From: Thalassiosira profunda
Taxonomy: Eukaryota > Bacillariophyta > Thalassiosirophyceae > Thalassiosirales > Thalassiosiraceae
Assembly (NCBI GenBank): GCA_036939355.1
Contig: JALLAP010000452.1
Location: 1-19,615, forward strand
Reading direction: 5' to 3'
DNA length: 19,615 nt
The stretch's first letter is position 1, and each line of letters opens with the position of its first letter. Made by a program: the position numbers and the translations under genes. Below are positions 9,130 through 17,397 of the stretch, one piece after another. The notes under the pieces were generated by a model. It was not told where the DNA came from, did no database searches, and was given only the letters and a program-made list of their open reading frames with translations.

Positions 9130-10586
9130 CTAGTTGAATTTCATGGAGAGCTCGCAGTCGTCGTTAGAGTCGCCATCGCACTCTCCGTTGCGGACTTCGT
9201 CGGCAAAGTACTGGACGAGAGCAGGTGCATGGTTAGGGCTGCATTGCTTTGCAATGTAATACATTTGAAGCGTACCTCCCACCAATCTCGCCAGTAGAGA
9301 TCGGTGTATGCGGTGCACCATTCGTCATCTACTTTGACACAGTACTCCCTGTGCTTTTCCGTGGGAGTGTTGTCTTCGTCGTCGGCGTCGCACCTTCCCT
9401 CATACCCTCCATCGTCTTCGACCGCGTCTTCGAACCACTGGCGCATGAACGAAACGCTGTGCTCATATGGATCGTAGGTGACATCGACCGTGTGATACTC
9501 GTCCTCCCCGTACTCGTAGACGCAAAATCGTTCATCATACTCGTTGCCTCCGCCGTCCCTCACGGAGGAGCCTCCACGGTCGTAGAACATACTGATCGTA
9601 CCAGCATCATCGATGTCTTCGGAATCGCAGCTTCCATCTTCGAAACGCTGGGTGCTCCTTCTCCACCACATTCGGTCGACATCGGTATCGACGTCATACC
9701 ACTTGCCTTGGATTCTCGCGCAATAGTTACCCCTGTCACGGCGCTTGACTCTTGTCTCATCGCTCGAATCGCACTCCCCTTCGTATTTTGCTTCATTACG
9801 AAACCAATCATACTTCCTGTCCGAGACTTGCACCGTCTGTTACATATACCGAGAGAATGCATATGAACACACGTCAGATTGCCATTGCAAACATACAACA
9901 GGAGATTGCCCATCGCGAGCACTGCTTCTTCTTACGTAAAGATCTCCGTCGACCTTCATGCATAGGGGATTATCGTCGTCGTCGTCTGAGTCGTCCGAAT
10001 CATCTTCCGAGGGGCGGGCACGAATCTTGACGGTGCTTCCCCGAAAGAGGCGACCCTTGCAAGCGCCAGAACTTGCCCCGTGCTCCTCGAGCCAGCGGAC
10101 TAGAATACATGTGGGTTGTGCGTGAGTTACGACGGTTGAACTCAAGCAACGGGCAGACAGACAAATGGCACGCACCCATGAACCTTGGTACGTTCAACGT
10201 GCGCCACGTTCCGTGAAATCTTCCCCCAAACCTCCGGCAAACATCGACGGTCTCGCTGTCCCGGCGCCTATTGAGACGAGCGTCTCGATTGCACTGACGA
10301 ATGGCGTGAGATAACAATGAGACAACAATGGAGACAATACTATTGAGATCTGAATGCGACGGACACTCACCGGACCTCTCCTGCATCCCTGCTTGCGGCG
10401 AGTCATCCAGCGAGCAAAGTCTCGAGGCACAGCTACAGTTTGATGCCCATAGCTGCCATAACGGGACGAGGCCAGATTGACGCATACGTCAATGCGATTA
10501 TCCGTTCTACGCCCCCGCACGCTGGAGGCGGAGCAGCAGGACGCCGAGCAAGCCACGAAGGCAGCGAAGATGGTCAGGACTTTCAT
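9130..10586 (-). CDS. Secreted acidic Cys/Trp-repeat protein, paralogue 2 with expanded repeats (5 exons)
   Basis: Exons are 10586-10371, 10293-10176, 10099-9936, 9836-9276 and 9210-9130, with GT-AG introns of 77, 76, 99 and 65 nt. Phases 0, 1, 0, 0 close exactly to 379 residues. Residues 1 to 20 are a signal peptide (KVLTIFAAFVACSASCCSA). The shared domain follows: CNRD (73 to 76), VCRRFGG (90 to 96), RFMVRWLEEHG (109 to 119), GAC, then an Asp/Ser/Glu run (142 to 154) and LCMKV. Three introns match paralogue 1 in place and phase (before the first Cys of the domain, before RWL, before TV). From residue 178 there are about three and a half repeats, each with G-x-CD-x(2)-D/E and C-V/A-x(5 to 7)-W/Y-x(2 to 4)-T/D-D-x(4 to 5)-W-W-like spacing; GECD, GSCD, GRCD and GECD mark them. 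The last intron is missing in paralogue 1. The chosen ATG is the only one directly before the signal peptide. Function is unknown. Confidence 0.8.
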
Positions 10587-10961
10587 GGCGGCAGCTTCTC
10601 TTGCGTCTCGGTCTTTTCTTTGTGGTTCAACAAGCTGACCGAGAATGAAGCGAACACCCTCACACTCTGATAGCACAGTGTTCTCATTTTGACGTCAACA
10701 CAGTTTCTGCATGCAATCTTGCCATGCCCCTTTGACATGCCCTTAGCTGAAATGAGATCGCAGTGGCTCACTTCCGATGAGAACCCTACTTTTAGGCGCC
10801 CAATCCCAGGATAACTGGAGCAGAAAGACGCTAAGAGCAACCCCAGCTGTCGGCGAGCTGCGATGAGTCGGCAGAAACTATAGCGTAGCTTGCTTGTCCA
10901 TGTCGCTCGCCCCGGGTAGCCCTGGATGCCGTCTGAACGACCACTCGGCGTTCACACTTGA
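10587..10961. promoter_or_regulatory. Spacer with CRE-like palindrome upstream of secreted-repeat paralogue 2
   Basis: These 375 bp separate the SET gene stop from the start of paralogue 2, both on the minus strand. A perfect TGACGTCA palindrome (10690 to 10697), the classic bZIP/CRE core, lies about 104 bp upstream of the ATG of paralogue 2. Nothing else was recognised. Binding is inference. Confidence 0.4.
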
Positions 10962-13104
10962 TCAAATATCAATGCCCGGATATCGAATGGACACATAAGT
11001 GTTGACAAGCGCATTGATTTGCTCCCAGTCGACCTGATTGTTGCTCTTCTCTTCCATTGATTTCATTTCTGGATCCTGCGCTCTATTCTCATCCCGGGTT
11101 GGCCGCTTTTCTCTATGCCTCAGAAGTAGCCGATTCAGGGCGTCCACCGCTGCAAGGTAGAAGTCCAATGTCTGAATCTCTGAGCGAACAAGGACGGTGC
11201 AGTATCTGTCCTCGTCAGTGGCATTGCCCTTTGGGCTCTCATTCCGTAGGAGACTGTTGTTTTGAAGGCCAGCCTTTGCACTTCGGAGGACCTCCTTCAG
11301 CTTAACCAGCGCGTTGAGATCACGCTTCATCGAGACCAGATGGGAATCACCAGAATGCGTAGCATCTGCATTGGACTGTGCGTTGTAGAGATATTCGTCG
11401 AAGCCACCGACGTCGTCCTCCTCTTCTTCTTTCTCATCGCCATCGAACCCATTTTCGCATGAGTCCAAAAAGGCATCCAGCCCCTCGTCGACTTCCTCCT
11501 CGTCCCACCCATCTTCACCACAACTAGCATCGCGGCAGAGATCCAACGCTCGGACGAACGGGGCGTAACTGTACGCTTTGGGCCCCCTCTGCAGCTCCAC
11601 TGGCTTCTCGCCGGGTCGGATATCAAGTTCGAGCACGTCGTTGCACGATCCTATGAGTGGCCATCGCCAAAAGGGAAGGTATTCAGGACGTTAAGACGTG
11701 GACTGCCTCAATGAACGACTCCCAAAGTAAACTTACCGTCCGGCTCGACGTTGTTCGCGATGCAGAAGCCGTACCGACCCAGCAGCGCCGCGTTCCCCTT
11801 GGCCCCATAGGTCATGTGCAGCTCAGAGCCCGAGACAAGCTGCCTGGCAGCGCTGACACGCACGCCTCCCGTGCCACTTTGACATTGCGCGGTATTGTTG
11901 GCGTCTTCTTCGGTTCGCTGCCGCTTCGATGGGGTCTCCCCGCCTTCCTCGCCACAGTCTCGGCTGTACCGGCGGTACCGGACGTCGGGGCCCGAGGCGT
12001 CGCTCTCCCCTCTCTTCTCCACCACATCATCAGCAGCACTCTCTCCATCCGCCTTCCCTCGAACGTGGTTCAGCAAATCGAGCATCGGCACGAGGGCGTC
12101 GACCCCGTCGAGTCCCATCCCCGCAAACCCCCTCGATGTGAGCGCGGCCATCGCGCCGTCGTAATGTATGAAGGGCGGAAACGGATATATTTCTCCGCTG
12201 CCTTCTTTTTCACTACCTATGCTCGCGTGGTGATCCAACCACGCCTTCCTCACCAGTTCGTACTCCCTCCGCAATCCCCGCTGCTCGGACAGCACCCGCC
12301 GATACAGCGAGGTTCCCTCCAGGCGCCGTTTCAGGGTGGCCGCTGGCCACTGTCGCGGGAGCAGACACGCCGAGGATTCAGAGGAATGCACAGAAGGCAA
12401 CGTGGCGAGGTACGGCCGGTAGAACAGCCAAGGCGCATCCGATGCATCGACACAGGCATCGTTTGGCGATTGCCGCTGCTTTTGATGGCGGCCCAGCTGC
12501 TCCCGCAGATACGCCAAGAAGAGGGCCAAAATCACGTCTTGGGCGTCGTGATACAGCCCTCCCTCCCCAGTGCCGCCCCCGCCATCGTTGTTGGCGGACA
12601 GAGAATGCAACGCCCCAAACAGCGACTTGCCAAACGACTTATCGGTCTCCACAGAATGGAGGGTGACGAGGCACGCGTCGGGTTCCTCGAGGAGGGACGT
12701 CCCCGCCTCGACCGCGGCCGGCGCTAGCCCCTCATTGACACGGTAATCACCTTCACCGAGATCGCCCAGATAGACCCGGCGGAGGGCGCCGTCGTATTGC
12801 AAAGCGGGGTGGACGCGGCCGCTGACGAAGGAGAGGAGGGGAGAATGTGACGTGAGCTGTCAGCTATCGAAGACGCATCTAGGCATGCCCTCAGGTTGGA
12901 CACAAGATGTGATCATTCTCTCTCTCACCCGTTCCGCTCGATCCACGCCGCGGCCTCCCGCCAGGCGGCGTCGCCCCTGCCGTCGCCGTCGGCCTCCTCT
13001 CCCATGCTGCTTGAGCAGGAGCTCCGGCCGGGAGGGGCGGTATCTTTGCGACTCACCAGGATACTCGCGCGGGATTTGAGGGTGTTGAAGAAATCCATAA
13101 TCAT
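10962..13104 (-). CDS. SET-domain protein of the Rubisco-LSMT/SETD3 type, probable protein lysine or histidine methyltransferase (3 exons)
   Basis: Exons are 13104-12929, 12821-11737 and 11650-10962; introns are 107 nt (GTGAGA...GTCAG, phase 2) and 86 nt (GTAAGT...CATAG, phase 1); the product is 649 residues. The split SET domain is visible as WIERNGGRVHPAL (N-SET start, about 54 to 66), VNEGLAPAAVEAGTSLLEEP, the helical i-SET region, VPMLDLLNH (304 to 311, the cofactor-site Asn-His) and SGSELHMTYGAKGNAALLGRYGF (389 onward, with the catalytic Tyr and pseudoknot). The 200-residue C-terminal part resembles a Rubis-subs-bind domain: APFVRALDL, LVKLKEVLR, RYCTVLVRSEIQ. Members methylate Lys of Rubisco, aldolase or ribosomal proteins, or His of actin; the substrate here cannot be read. 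An acidic insert of about 65 residues lies between the NH and GSELHMTYG motifs, and another DE-rich insert follows in exon 3. No plastid leader is evident. Confidence 0.85.
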
Positions 13105-13173
13105 CTCTCTTTTGTCCTTTGTGGCGCATTGCCCGCTCCTCCTCCCTTCACATCCTTCGGTCCACGGGCAACC
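13105..13173. promoter_or_regulatory. 69-bp bidirectional promoter between the SET and GNAT genes
   Basis: The two start codons point away from each other with only 69 bp between them. Both transcripts must start within this gap or overlap the opposite coding exon. The sequence is C/T-rich on the plus strand. No TATA box is visible. Confidence 0.5.
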
Positions 13174-13722
13174 ATGCAACCGCACCGATTACTTCCGTGG
13201 CTTCTCTCCTTCCTCCTCTGCTCGCCGGCGCTGTCGCTGGTGGCCACAACGGCAGCCCCACCAAAGATACGGCTCGCCTTGCTGCCGTCCGACCTCCCCT
13301 CGATCCAGGACTGCCGACGGTCGGCCTACGCCGGCAAGCCCGTCAATCTTCCCGCGGCCAAATCGTTCTGCAACGCCGATCAAATACAACGAGAGCCATA
13401 CATATGCATTATCGCAGTGGATAAAGATGGGACGGTCCTGGGCACGGCCGACCTCAACACGCGCACCAAGGTGGTGAACAACGTGTACGTCCGAGAAGAG
13501 GCGAGAAAGCGCGGAATAGCGGAATCAATGATGGAGGCGGTGGAGGGCGAGATGGGCGCGGGGGAGACGCTGAAATTGACGGTCATGAGCAAAAACGTAC
13601 CGGCAGTGTCACTCTACAAAAAGTTGGGGTTCAGCGCTCCGGGCGTGTACGGGGGGCTGGACATGCTCTCGTCGGCGACGCCGCTGAACTTTCTGATGGA
13701 AATGGAGAAGAAGTTGGAATGA
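13174..13722 (+). CDS. GNAT-family N-acetyltransferase with N-terminal signal sequence
   Basis: A single exon of 182 residues. The first 22 residues (MQPHRLLPWLLSFLLCSPAL and onward) form a typical signal peptide; without a Phe at the cleavage site, plastid entry is less certain than for its neighbours. The GNAT core is clear: a strand with YICIIAVDKDGTVLGTADL (about 85 to 103), motif A VNNVYVREEARKRGIAESMMEAV (the acetyl-CoA pyrophosphate loop R-x-x-G-I) and motif B NVPAVSLYKKLGF. The enzyme should transfer an acetyl group from acetyl-CoA to an amine, with the substrate unknown. The ATG has a good context (ACC before it), and longer versions of the frame add no domain. Its promoter is shared with the SET gene. 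Confidence 0.85.
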   Translation: MQPHRLLPWLLSFLLCSPALSLVATTAAPPKIRLALLPSDLPSIQDCRRSAYAGKPVNLPAAKSFCNADQIQREPYICIIAVDKDGTVLGTADLNTRTKVVNNVYVREEARKRGIAESMMEAVEGEMGAGETLKLTVMSKNVPAVSLYKKLGFSAPGVYGGLDMLSSATPLNFLMEMEKKLE

Positions 13723-13984
13723 ACACAGCAGATTCATCTTTGCTGGGAATACGAAAGGAATGCTGAACGCTCCGGAGAATCACACAATTGGCAAAGGAAA
13801 GCGCTTTAGGGGCAGCACGGTGCACATCGGCGATCAGTTCCTGATTGCCCAAAGGATGCTTCCTTGGAGTAGACTTGCGGTCCACCCAAAGACCCCAAAT
13901 ATCGTTCAGTGAGACCTGCAGAGATGTCAGATGCACCAAACGCTTTGATCGGTGTTGGTATAATGCGCCAACTCTTATCTAATC

Positions 13985-15309
13985 CTATCCCAAGATGCGC
14001 TTGAACATGTCCAGCAATTCCCGCTCGTCGTCCGTCATGCCCCCCTCGGCGCCCTCGTCGCTAGCTTTCTTGATGAGGTCGGAGATGTCCGACCCGTACA
14101 TCTCCTTGAATTGACCTCGCACTTCCGCGAGCTCCTCCTCGGACACCTGCCCCGAGTCCATGAGGTCCTTCATCATCCCCAGCGTTTGCTTCAGGTCCTC
14201 CGGGCTCATTTCTCCGTCCATTCCCGGAAGTCCCATCCCCTCCATTCCCTCCATGCCTCCCATCGCCTTCATCATGTCCTCCATCCCTTCCATTCCCGGC
14301 ATGTCACCTAACATTCCCTCCATTGCTTCCGGGTTCTTCATCAGGTTCCTGAGAATGGGTTGATGATTTGTGAGTTGCAAAGGCATCCAGCATCGTCTCA
14401 ATCGTACAGCGCATGGAACTCACATCATCATTTTCATCATTTGCTTTTGCATCAGCCCCTCGGCCTTCTTGTCCGCGATGGAAAAGACGAGCTGCAACGT
14501 GTCGACGCGGTCTTGATCGCCGCCCATCATCGACGAGCCGGCGTACACGCTGAACATTTGCTCCAAGTCCTTCTTCCGCAGCTTGCCCCCGTACGTGACC
14601 GGCTTGATCGTCACGTCCTCCGCCACAGCGTCGAAGAGGCTGGCGGCGTGGTCCATGAAGTCCATCACGACGTTGATCGCCTCCACGGCCTTTTTGTCGT
14701 CCTTATCCTTCCCCTTCAGCGTCGAGCTGGCCAGGTCGACGATGTCGATTATCATGCAATTGACCACATTCGCGAAAATCTCGGCCGACTGCTCGTCCGT
14801 CAAGTCGGCGTCGCCCCGCGATTCGGTCAGGAGGGCTTTGGCCGGCTCGAGGTCGAACTTGTCGAAGGGCATCGAGCCCCACGAGGCCACCTCCGGGAAC
14901 CGTCCGGGGGCACCGAAGGTGAGGATCTTCGCCAGGAGCGAGGCGAATTCCGGCGCCTGCGCGTTGGGCGCCACGAGGGCGTTCAGGTCAGTCTCCCGCG
15001 CGTCGGCGTTGCGCTTCGAAAAGATACCAAGGGTCCGCTTTGGTTTGGGCGTCGGTTTGGGAGCCGGCGGGGGGGATGGTGCCGGCTTTGGTGCCTTGGG
15101 CGCCTTGGCTTTTGGTTCCGACTTGGAAGGGGCCGGCTTCTTCTGCGTAAACTGCGCATAGTCGTCTGCATCTGTCGTTCGTCCGCATTTGGTCAGGTAA
15201 CGAGTTAAGCAGTGGGGTTAGAGAGAAGGAAATGAGCGGCGCACGCACCAAGCTCAATGGCCGAATCCCAGGAGTGCTGCATTGAGATGGACTCCTGCGA
15301 TTCGGCCAT
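13985..15309 (-). CDS. Unrecognised Met-rich protein with Pro/Lys-rich linker (3 exons)
   Basis: Exons are 15309-15249, 15171-14424 and 14348-13985; introns are 77 nt (GTGCGT...GACAG, phase 1) and 75 nt (GTGAGT...CTCAG, phase 2); the product is 390 residues. It has no signal peptide, so it is probably cytosolic or nuclear. Residues 1 to 30 are acidic, and 31 to 66 are a Pro/Lys/Ala-rich linker ending near RTLGIFSKR. Residues about 85 to 265 form a helical domain with MPFDKFDLEPAKALL, DLTDEQSAEIFANVVNCMI and KLRKKDLEQMFSVYAGSSM. Then KQMMKMMMNLMKNPEAM leads into repeats of MEGM/MPGM, followed by SPEDLKQTLGMMKDLMDSG and an acidic helical end (DDERELLDMFKRIL). The Met-rich helices recall the SRP54 M domain only in composition. 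The acceptor at 15172 was chosen because later AG sites break the frame or lose the conserved phase. Function is unknown. Confidence 0.75.
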
Positions 15310-15381
15310 TTAGCTTAGCGCCAGCGGGCCTCCGCCGCGACACAGAAACGCAACACACGCATCTAACAACCAAAGAAGAAA

Positions 15382-17028
15382 CTAACCGTCTTCGTCGTCC
15401 TCAAACTCATCCTCGTCCTCCTCCTCCTCGTCGTCCTCGTCGTTGCCCAGAATGAGCTTCAGCTGCCGCTCTCGCTCCGCCGCGGCCCCGGCGTTGTTCT
15501 CCTTATAATAATCCAGCCCGAACTTGAGCGCGCCCGCGCCGACTGCGACGGTGGCGACATTGCGGACGGTGGCGTACTCCTTGACCTTTCCGAGGGCGCC
15601 GCCTTTGGACGCGCCCTTTGATTTGGCGACGGCGGTGGCACTAGCAGCGTCGCGGCTCCCCGCGTTGGTGCCCGCGGCGGCGAAGACCTCGCCGTTGGCC
15701 GTGGCGGCGACGTCGTCGTCGGCAATCGCGCTCGCGGCGGTGGCCGTTGCGGTAGCCGCCTCCTTCGCCACCACTGCCCCCGCCGCGGCCGCCGCGCCGG
15801 CCGCCTTCTCCGCCAGCTTGGCCTCCTTGGCCGCCGCCTTCTCCGCAGCTCTAGCCTCCTTCGCTGCCGCCTTCTCCGCCGCCCGGGCCTCCCTCGCAGC
15901 CGCCCTCTCCGCCGCTCTAGCCTCCTTCTCGGCCGCCCGCTTTGCCTTCGCGGCCGCCCGCTCCGCGGCCTTGGCCTCCTTCCCACTCACACCGCTCGCC
16001 ACGGCCACCGCTCTGGCACCAACACCCTCCTCCGAGAACACAAACGGCTTCTCCCCCTGACTGGGCGTCAATCGCCCCCCGTGCTCCGCCATCAATCCCT
16101 CGTATTGCTTGGCCACCTTCTCCGCCACCCGATCGTCCATCTTGTACATCGCCCGGGTCTTCTCCCGCACCTCCTCTCCGGAAAAGTATTCCATCGGATC
16201 GATCCCCCGCGCCTTGACGTCGGCCACCTGACACGCGACAATGTACCGTTGGAACTTGTGCTCGTCCCCGCTGGGCTTCTTCCCCCGATTCTTGAGGAAG
16301 TTCTTGGTCATGAGCTCGTTCTGGGGGGTGCCGGCAATCTTCTCCAGGTCGACGTCGTGCTCGAGCAAAAACACCTGGCGCTCGGCGTCGAGGTCCGTGT
16401 GCGGATCCTGCCCCTTGTCGAGCAAACTCCTTTTGAGCTGCTCCACATCTCTGGCCTTTTGTAGCTCGGCCGCCGCCTTCTCCGCCTGGTATTCCTTTTC
16501 GTAAGCATCCCTTGCCGCTTTTCCCTCGCTGTCCTCAATGTCGTTACATTTCGCCATGAAGGCGTCGAACTCCTCCATCGACCTCTGCTTCCTAAGCTCC
16601 TCCGCCTTCTTCTCCGCCTGGACCATGGGCGGATCGTCCTTCTTCTTGTTCGCGCGGAGGACGATGGGGGCGGAGGCGCGGGCGGGGGGCACGAGTAAGT
16701 TGGGTGCACCGAAGCGGAGGGTGGTAAAGGTGAGGAGGGCCAGGGCCAGTGGTTTGGATCTGCGGCGGAGGGAGGCCAGGGGGCGGAGGCGGCGGGACGG
16801 CCTCGCCGGCCGCGGGGGCTCGTTGTGGTCTTCTGAAGGTGCAGCCCCGTCGTTGTTGCATGCCATCAGGAGGCCGTCGTGTCGGTGTGACGGTGATGGC
16901 ACGGTGATGAATCCATCATGGTGCTGCACCGAGGCGACTGCTCGGCCGGGCGGAGGGGCGAAGGATTCCACATCGCCGACAAACAATACCGCGGCGACCG
17001 CCGCCGCGGTGACCAGGGGACCCTTCAT
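15382..17028 (-). CDS. Plastid-targeted Ala/Lys/Glu-rich protein with a twin-arginine-like second signal and 11-residue repeats
   Basis: A single exon of 548 residues. Residues 1 to 22 are a signal peptide ending at ESFAPPPGR, so Phe is the first residue after the probable cleavage site, as required for heterokont plastid import. A transit-like stretch follows. Residues 86 to 120 carry SLRRRSKPLALALLTF and end in PPARASA, that is, an Arg pair, a hydrophobic core and an A-x-A site, like a thylakoid lumen signal of the Tat route. The mature part is charged and helical (KKAEELRKQRSMEEFDAF, and YFSGEEVREKTRAMYKMDDRVAEKVAKQYE). Residues 351 to 412 are Ala-rich repeats. A weakly hydrophobic helix lies at about 488 to 505, and the end is poly-acidic (529 to 548). 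I do not recognise the family. Plastid location is well supported; the lumen assignment is inference. Confidence 0.75.
   Translation of the reverse strand: MKGPLVTAAAVAAVLFVGDVESFAPPPGRAVASVQHHDGFITVPSPSHRHDGLLMACNNDGAAPSEDHNEPPRPARPSRRLRPLASLRRRSKPLALALLTFTTLRFGAPNLLVPPARASAPIVLRANKKKDDPPMVQAEKKAEELRKQRSMEEFDAFMAKCNDIEDSEGKAARDAYEKEYQAEKAAAELQKARDVEQLKRSLLDKGQDPHTDLDAERQVFLLEHDVDLEKIAGTPQNELMTKNFLKNRGKKPSGDEHKFQRYIVACQVADVKARGIDPMEYFSGEEVREKTRAMYKMDDRVAEKVAKQYEGLMAEHGGRLTPSQGEKPFVFSEEGVGARAVAVASGVSGKEAKAAERAAAKAKRAAEKEARAAERAAAREARAAEKAAAKEARAAEKAAAKEAKLAEKAAGAAAAAGAVVAKEAATATATAASAIADDDVAATANGEVFAAAGTNAGSRDAASATAVAKSKGASKGGALGKVKEYATVRNVATVAVGAGALKFGLDYYKENNAGAAAERERQLKLILGNDEDDEEEEDEDEFEDDEDG
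15796..15978 (-). repeat. 33-bp (11-residue) tandem repeats inside the Ala-rich plastid protein
   Basis: The encoded units are EAKAAERAAAK, a 7-residue spacer, EARAAERAAAR, EARAAEKAAAK twice, and EAKLAEKAAGA. The spacing is 11 residues with one 7-residue step. At the DNA level the plus strand shows repeated GCCGCCTTCTCCGC-type blocks that are diverged at third positions. Confidence 0.8.
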
Positions 17029-17397
17029 TGTCGCGAGTGCGTCGATGGGACGGGATCTGGGGGTGTCGGCGGCTTGTGGCGCGGGTTGTTGTGCCCGGCC
17101 GGCCGGCCCCGGCCCCGGCGTCCGGCGTGCTGAAGAGACTTGCTGCGCTCGCTACACGTGGAACCTAGAGAAATCTTATTTCCCGCCATTTTCCAACACA
17201 GCCAGACTGTGAGAGCGAGGGCGACGAGAGCCTCACAAAATGATCTGAGACCGCCGCGGGTGGAGGGGAGCGTCTACGATAGCCAGTTGGAGCATCGAGA
17301 AACGGCGGCGCAACATTCGACCGGGTACTCGTGCCGCCGAAGCCGCCCGGCCGCGCAGCGTGCACCATACGCATTGCAACATCGTACGCGAAAGTAA
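17029..17397. promoter_or_regulatory. Divergent intergenic region between the Ala-rich plastid gene and the GCN1-like gene
   Basis: These 369 bp contain both promoters. A GC-only tract of GGCC/CCGG units (17094 to 17118) is self-complementary in part. Direct reading finds no TATA box, repeat family or RNA gene. Short frames across it have no protein features. Confidence 0.45.

Noticed and set aside
9249..9866. 205-codon plus-strand open frame with hydrophobic stretches
   Set aside because: It is antisense to exon 4 of secreted-repeat paralogue 2. Asp/Glu codons (GAC, GAG) read backwards as Val/Leu, which explains both the openness and the hydrophobicity.
11657..12727. 356-codon plus-strand open frame
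   Set aside because: It is a shadow of the SET-domain exon on the other strand and has no domain-like content.
13001..13054. Possible 50-nt intron (GTGAGTCGC...AAGCAG) in exon 1 of the SET gene
   Set aside because: Removing it would shift the frame into an Arg/Gly-rich sequence and lose the WIERNGGRVHPAL start of the SET domain, so the segment is kept as coding.
14360..15208. 282-codon plus-strand open frame rich in Arg, Leu and Gly
   Set aside because: It is antisense to exon 2 of the Met-rich gene, whose exons join in phase on the minus strand.
15790..15980. CRISPR-like regular repeat
   Set aside because: The units are in-frame Ala-rich codons within a long open gene, are contiguous rather than spaced, and the window is eukaryotic.
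17094..17118. GC-only self-complementary tract as a terminator or RNA gene
   Set aside because: It is a run of GGCC/CCGG units in a promoter region of a GC-rich eukaryotic genome. No loop, poly-T or conserved RNA feature accompanies it.
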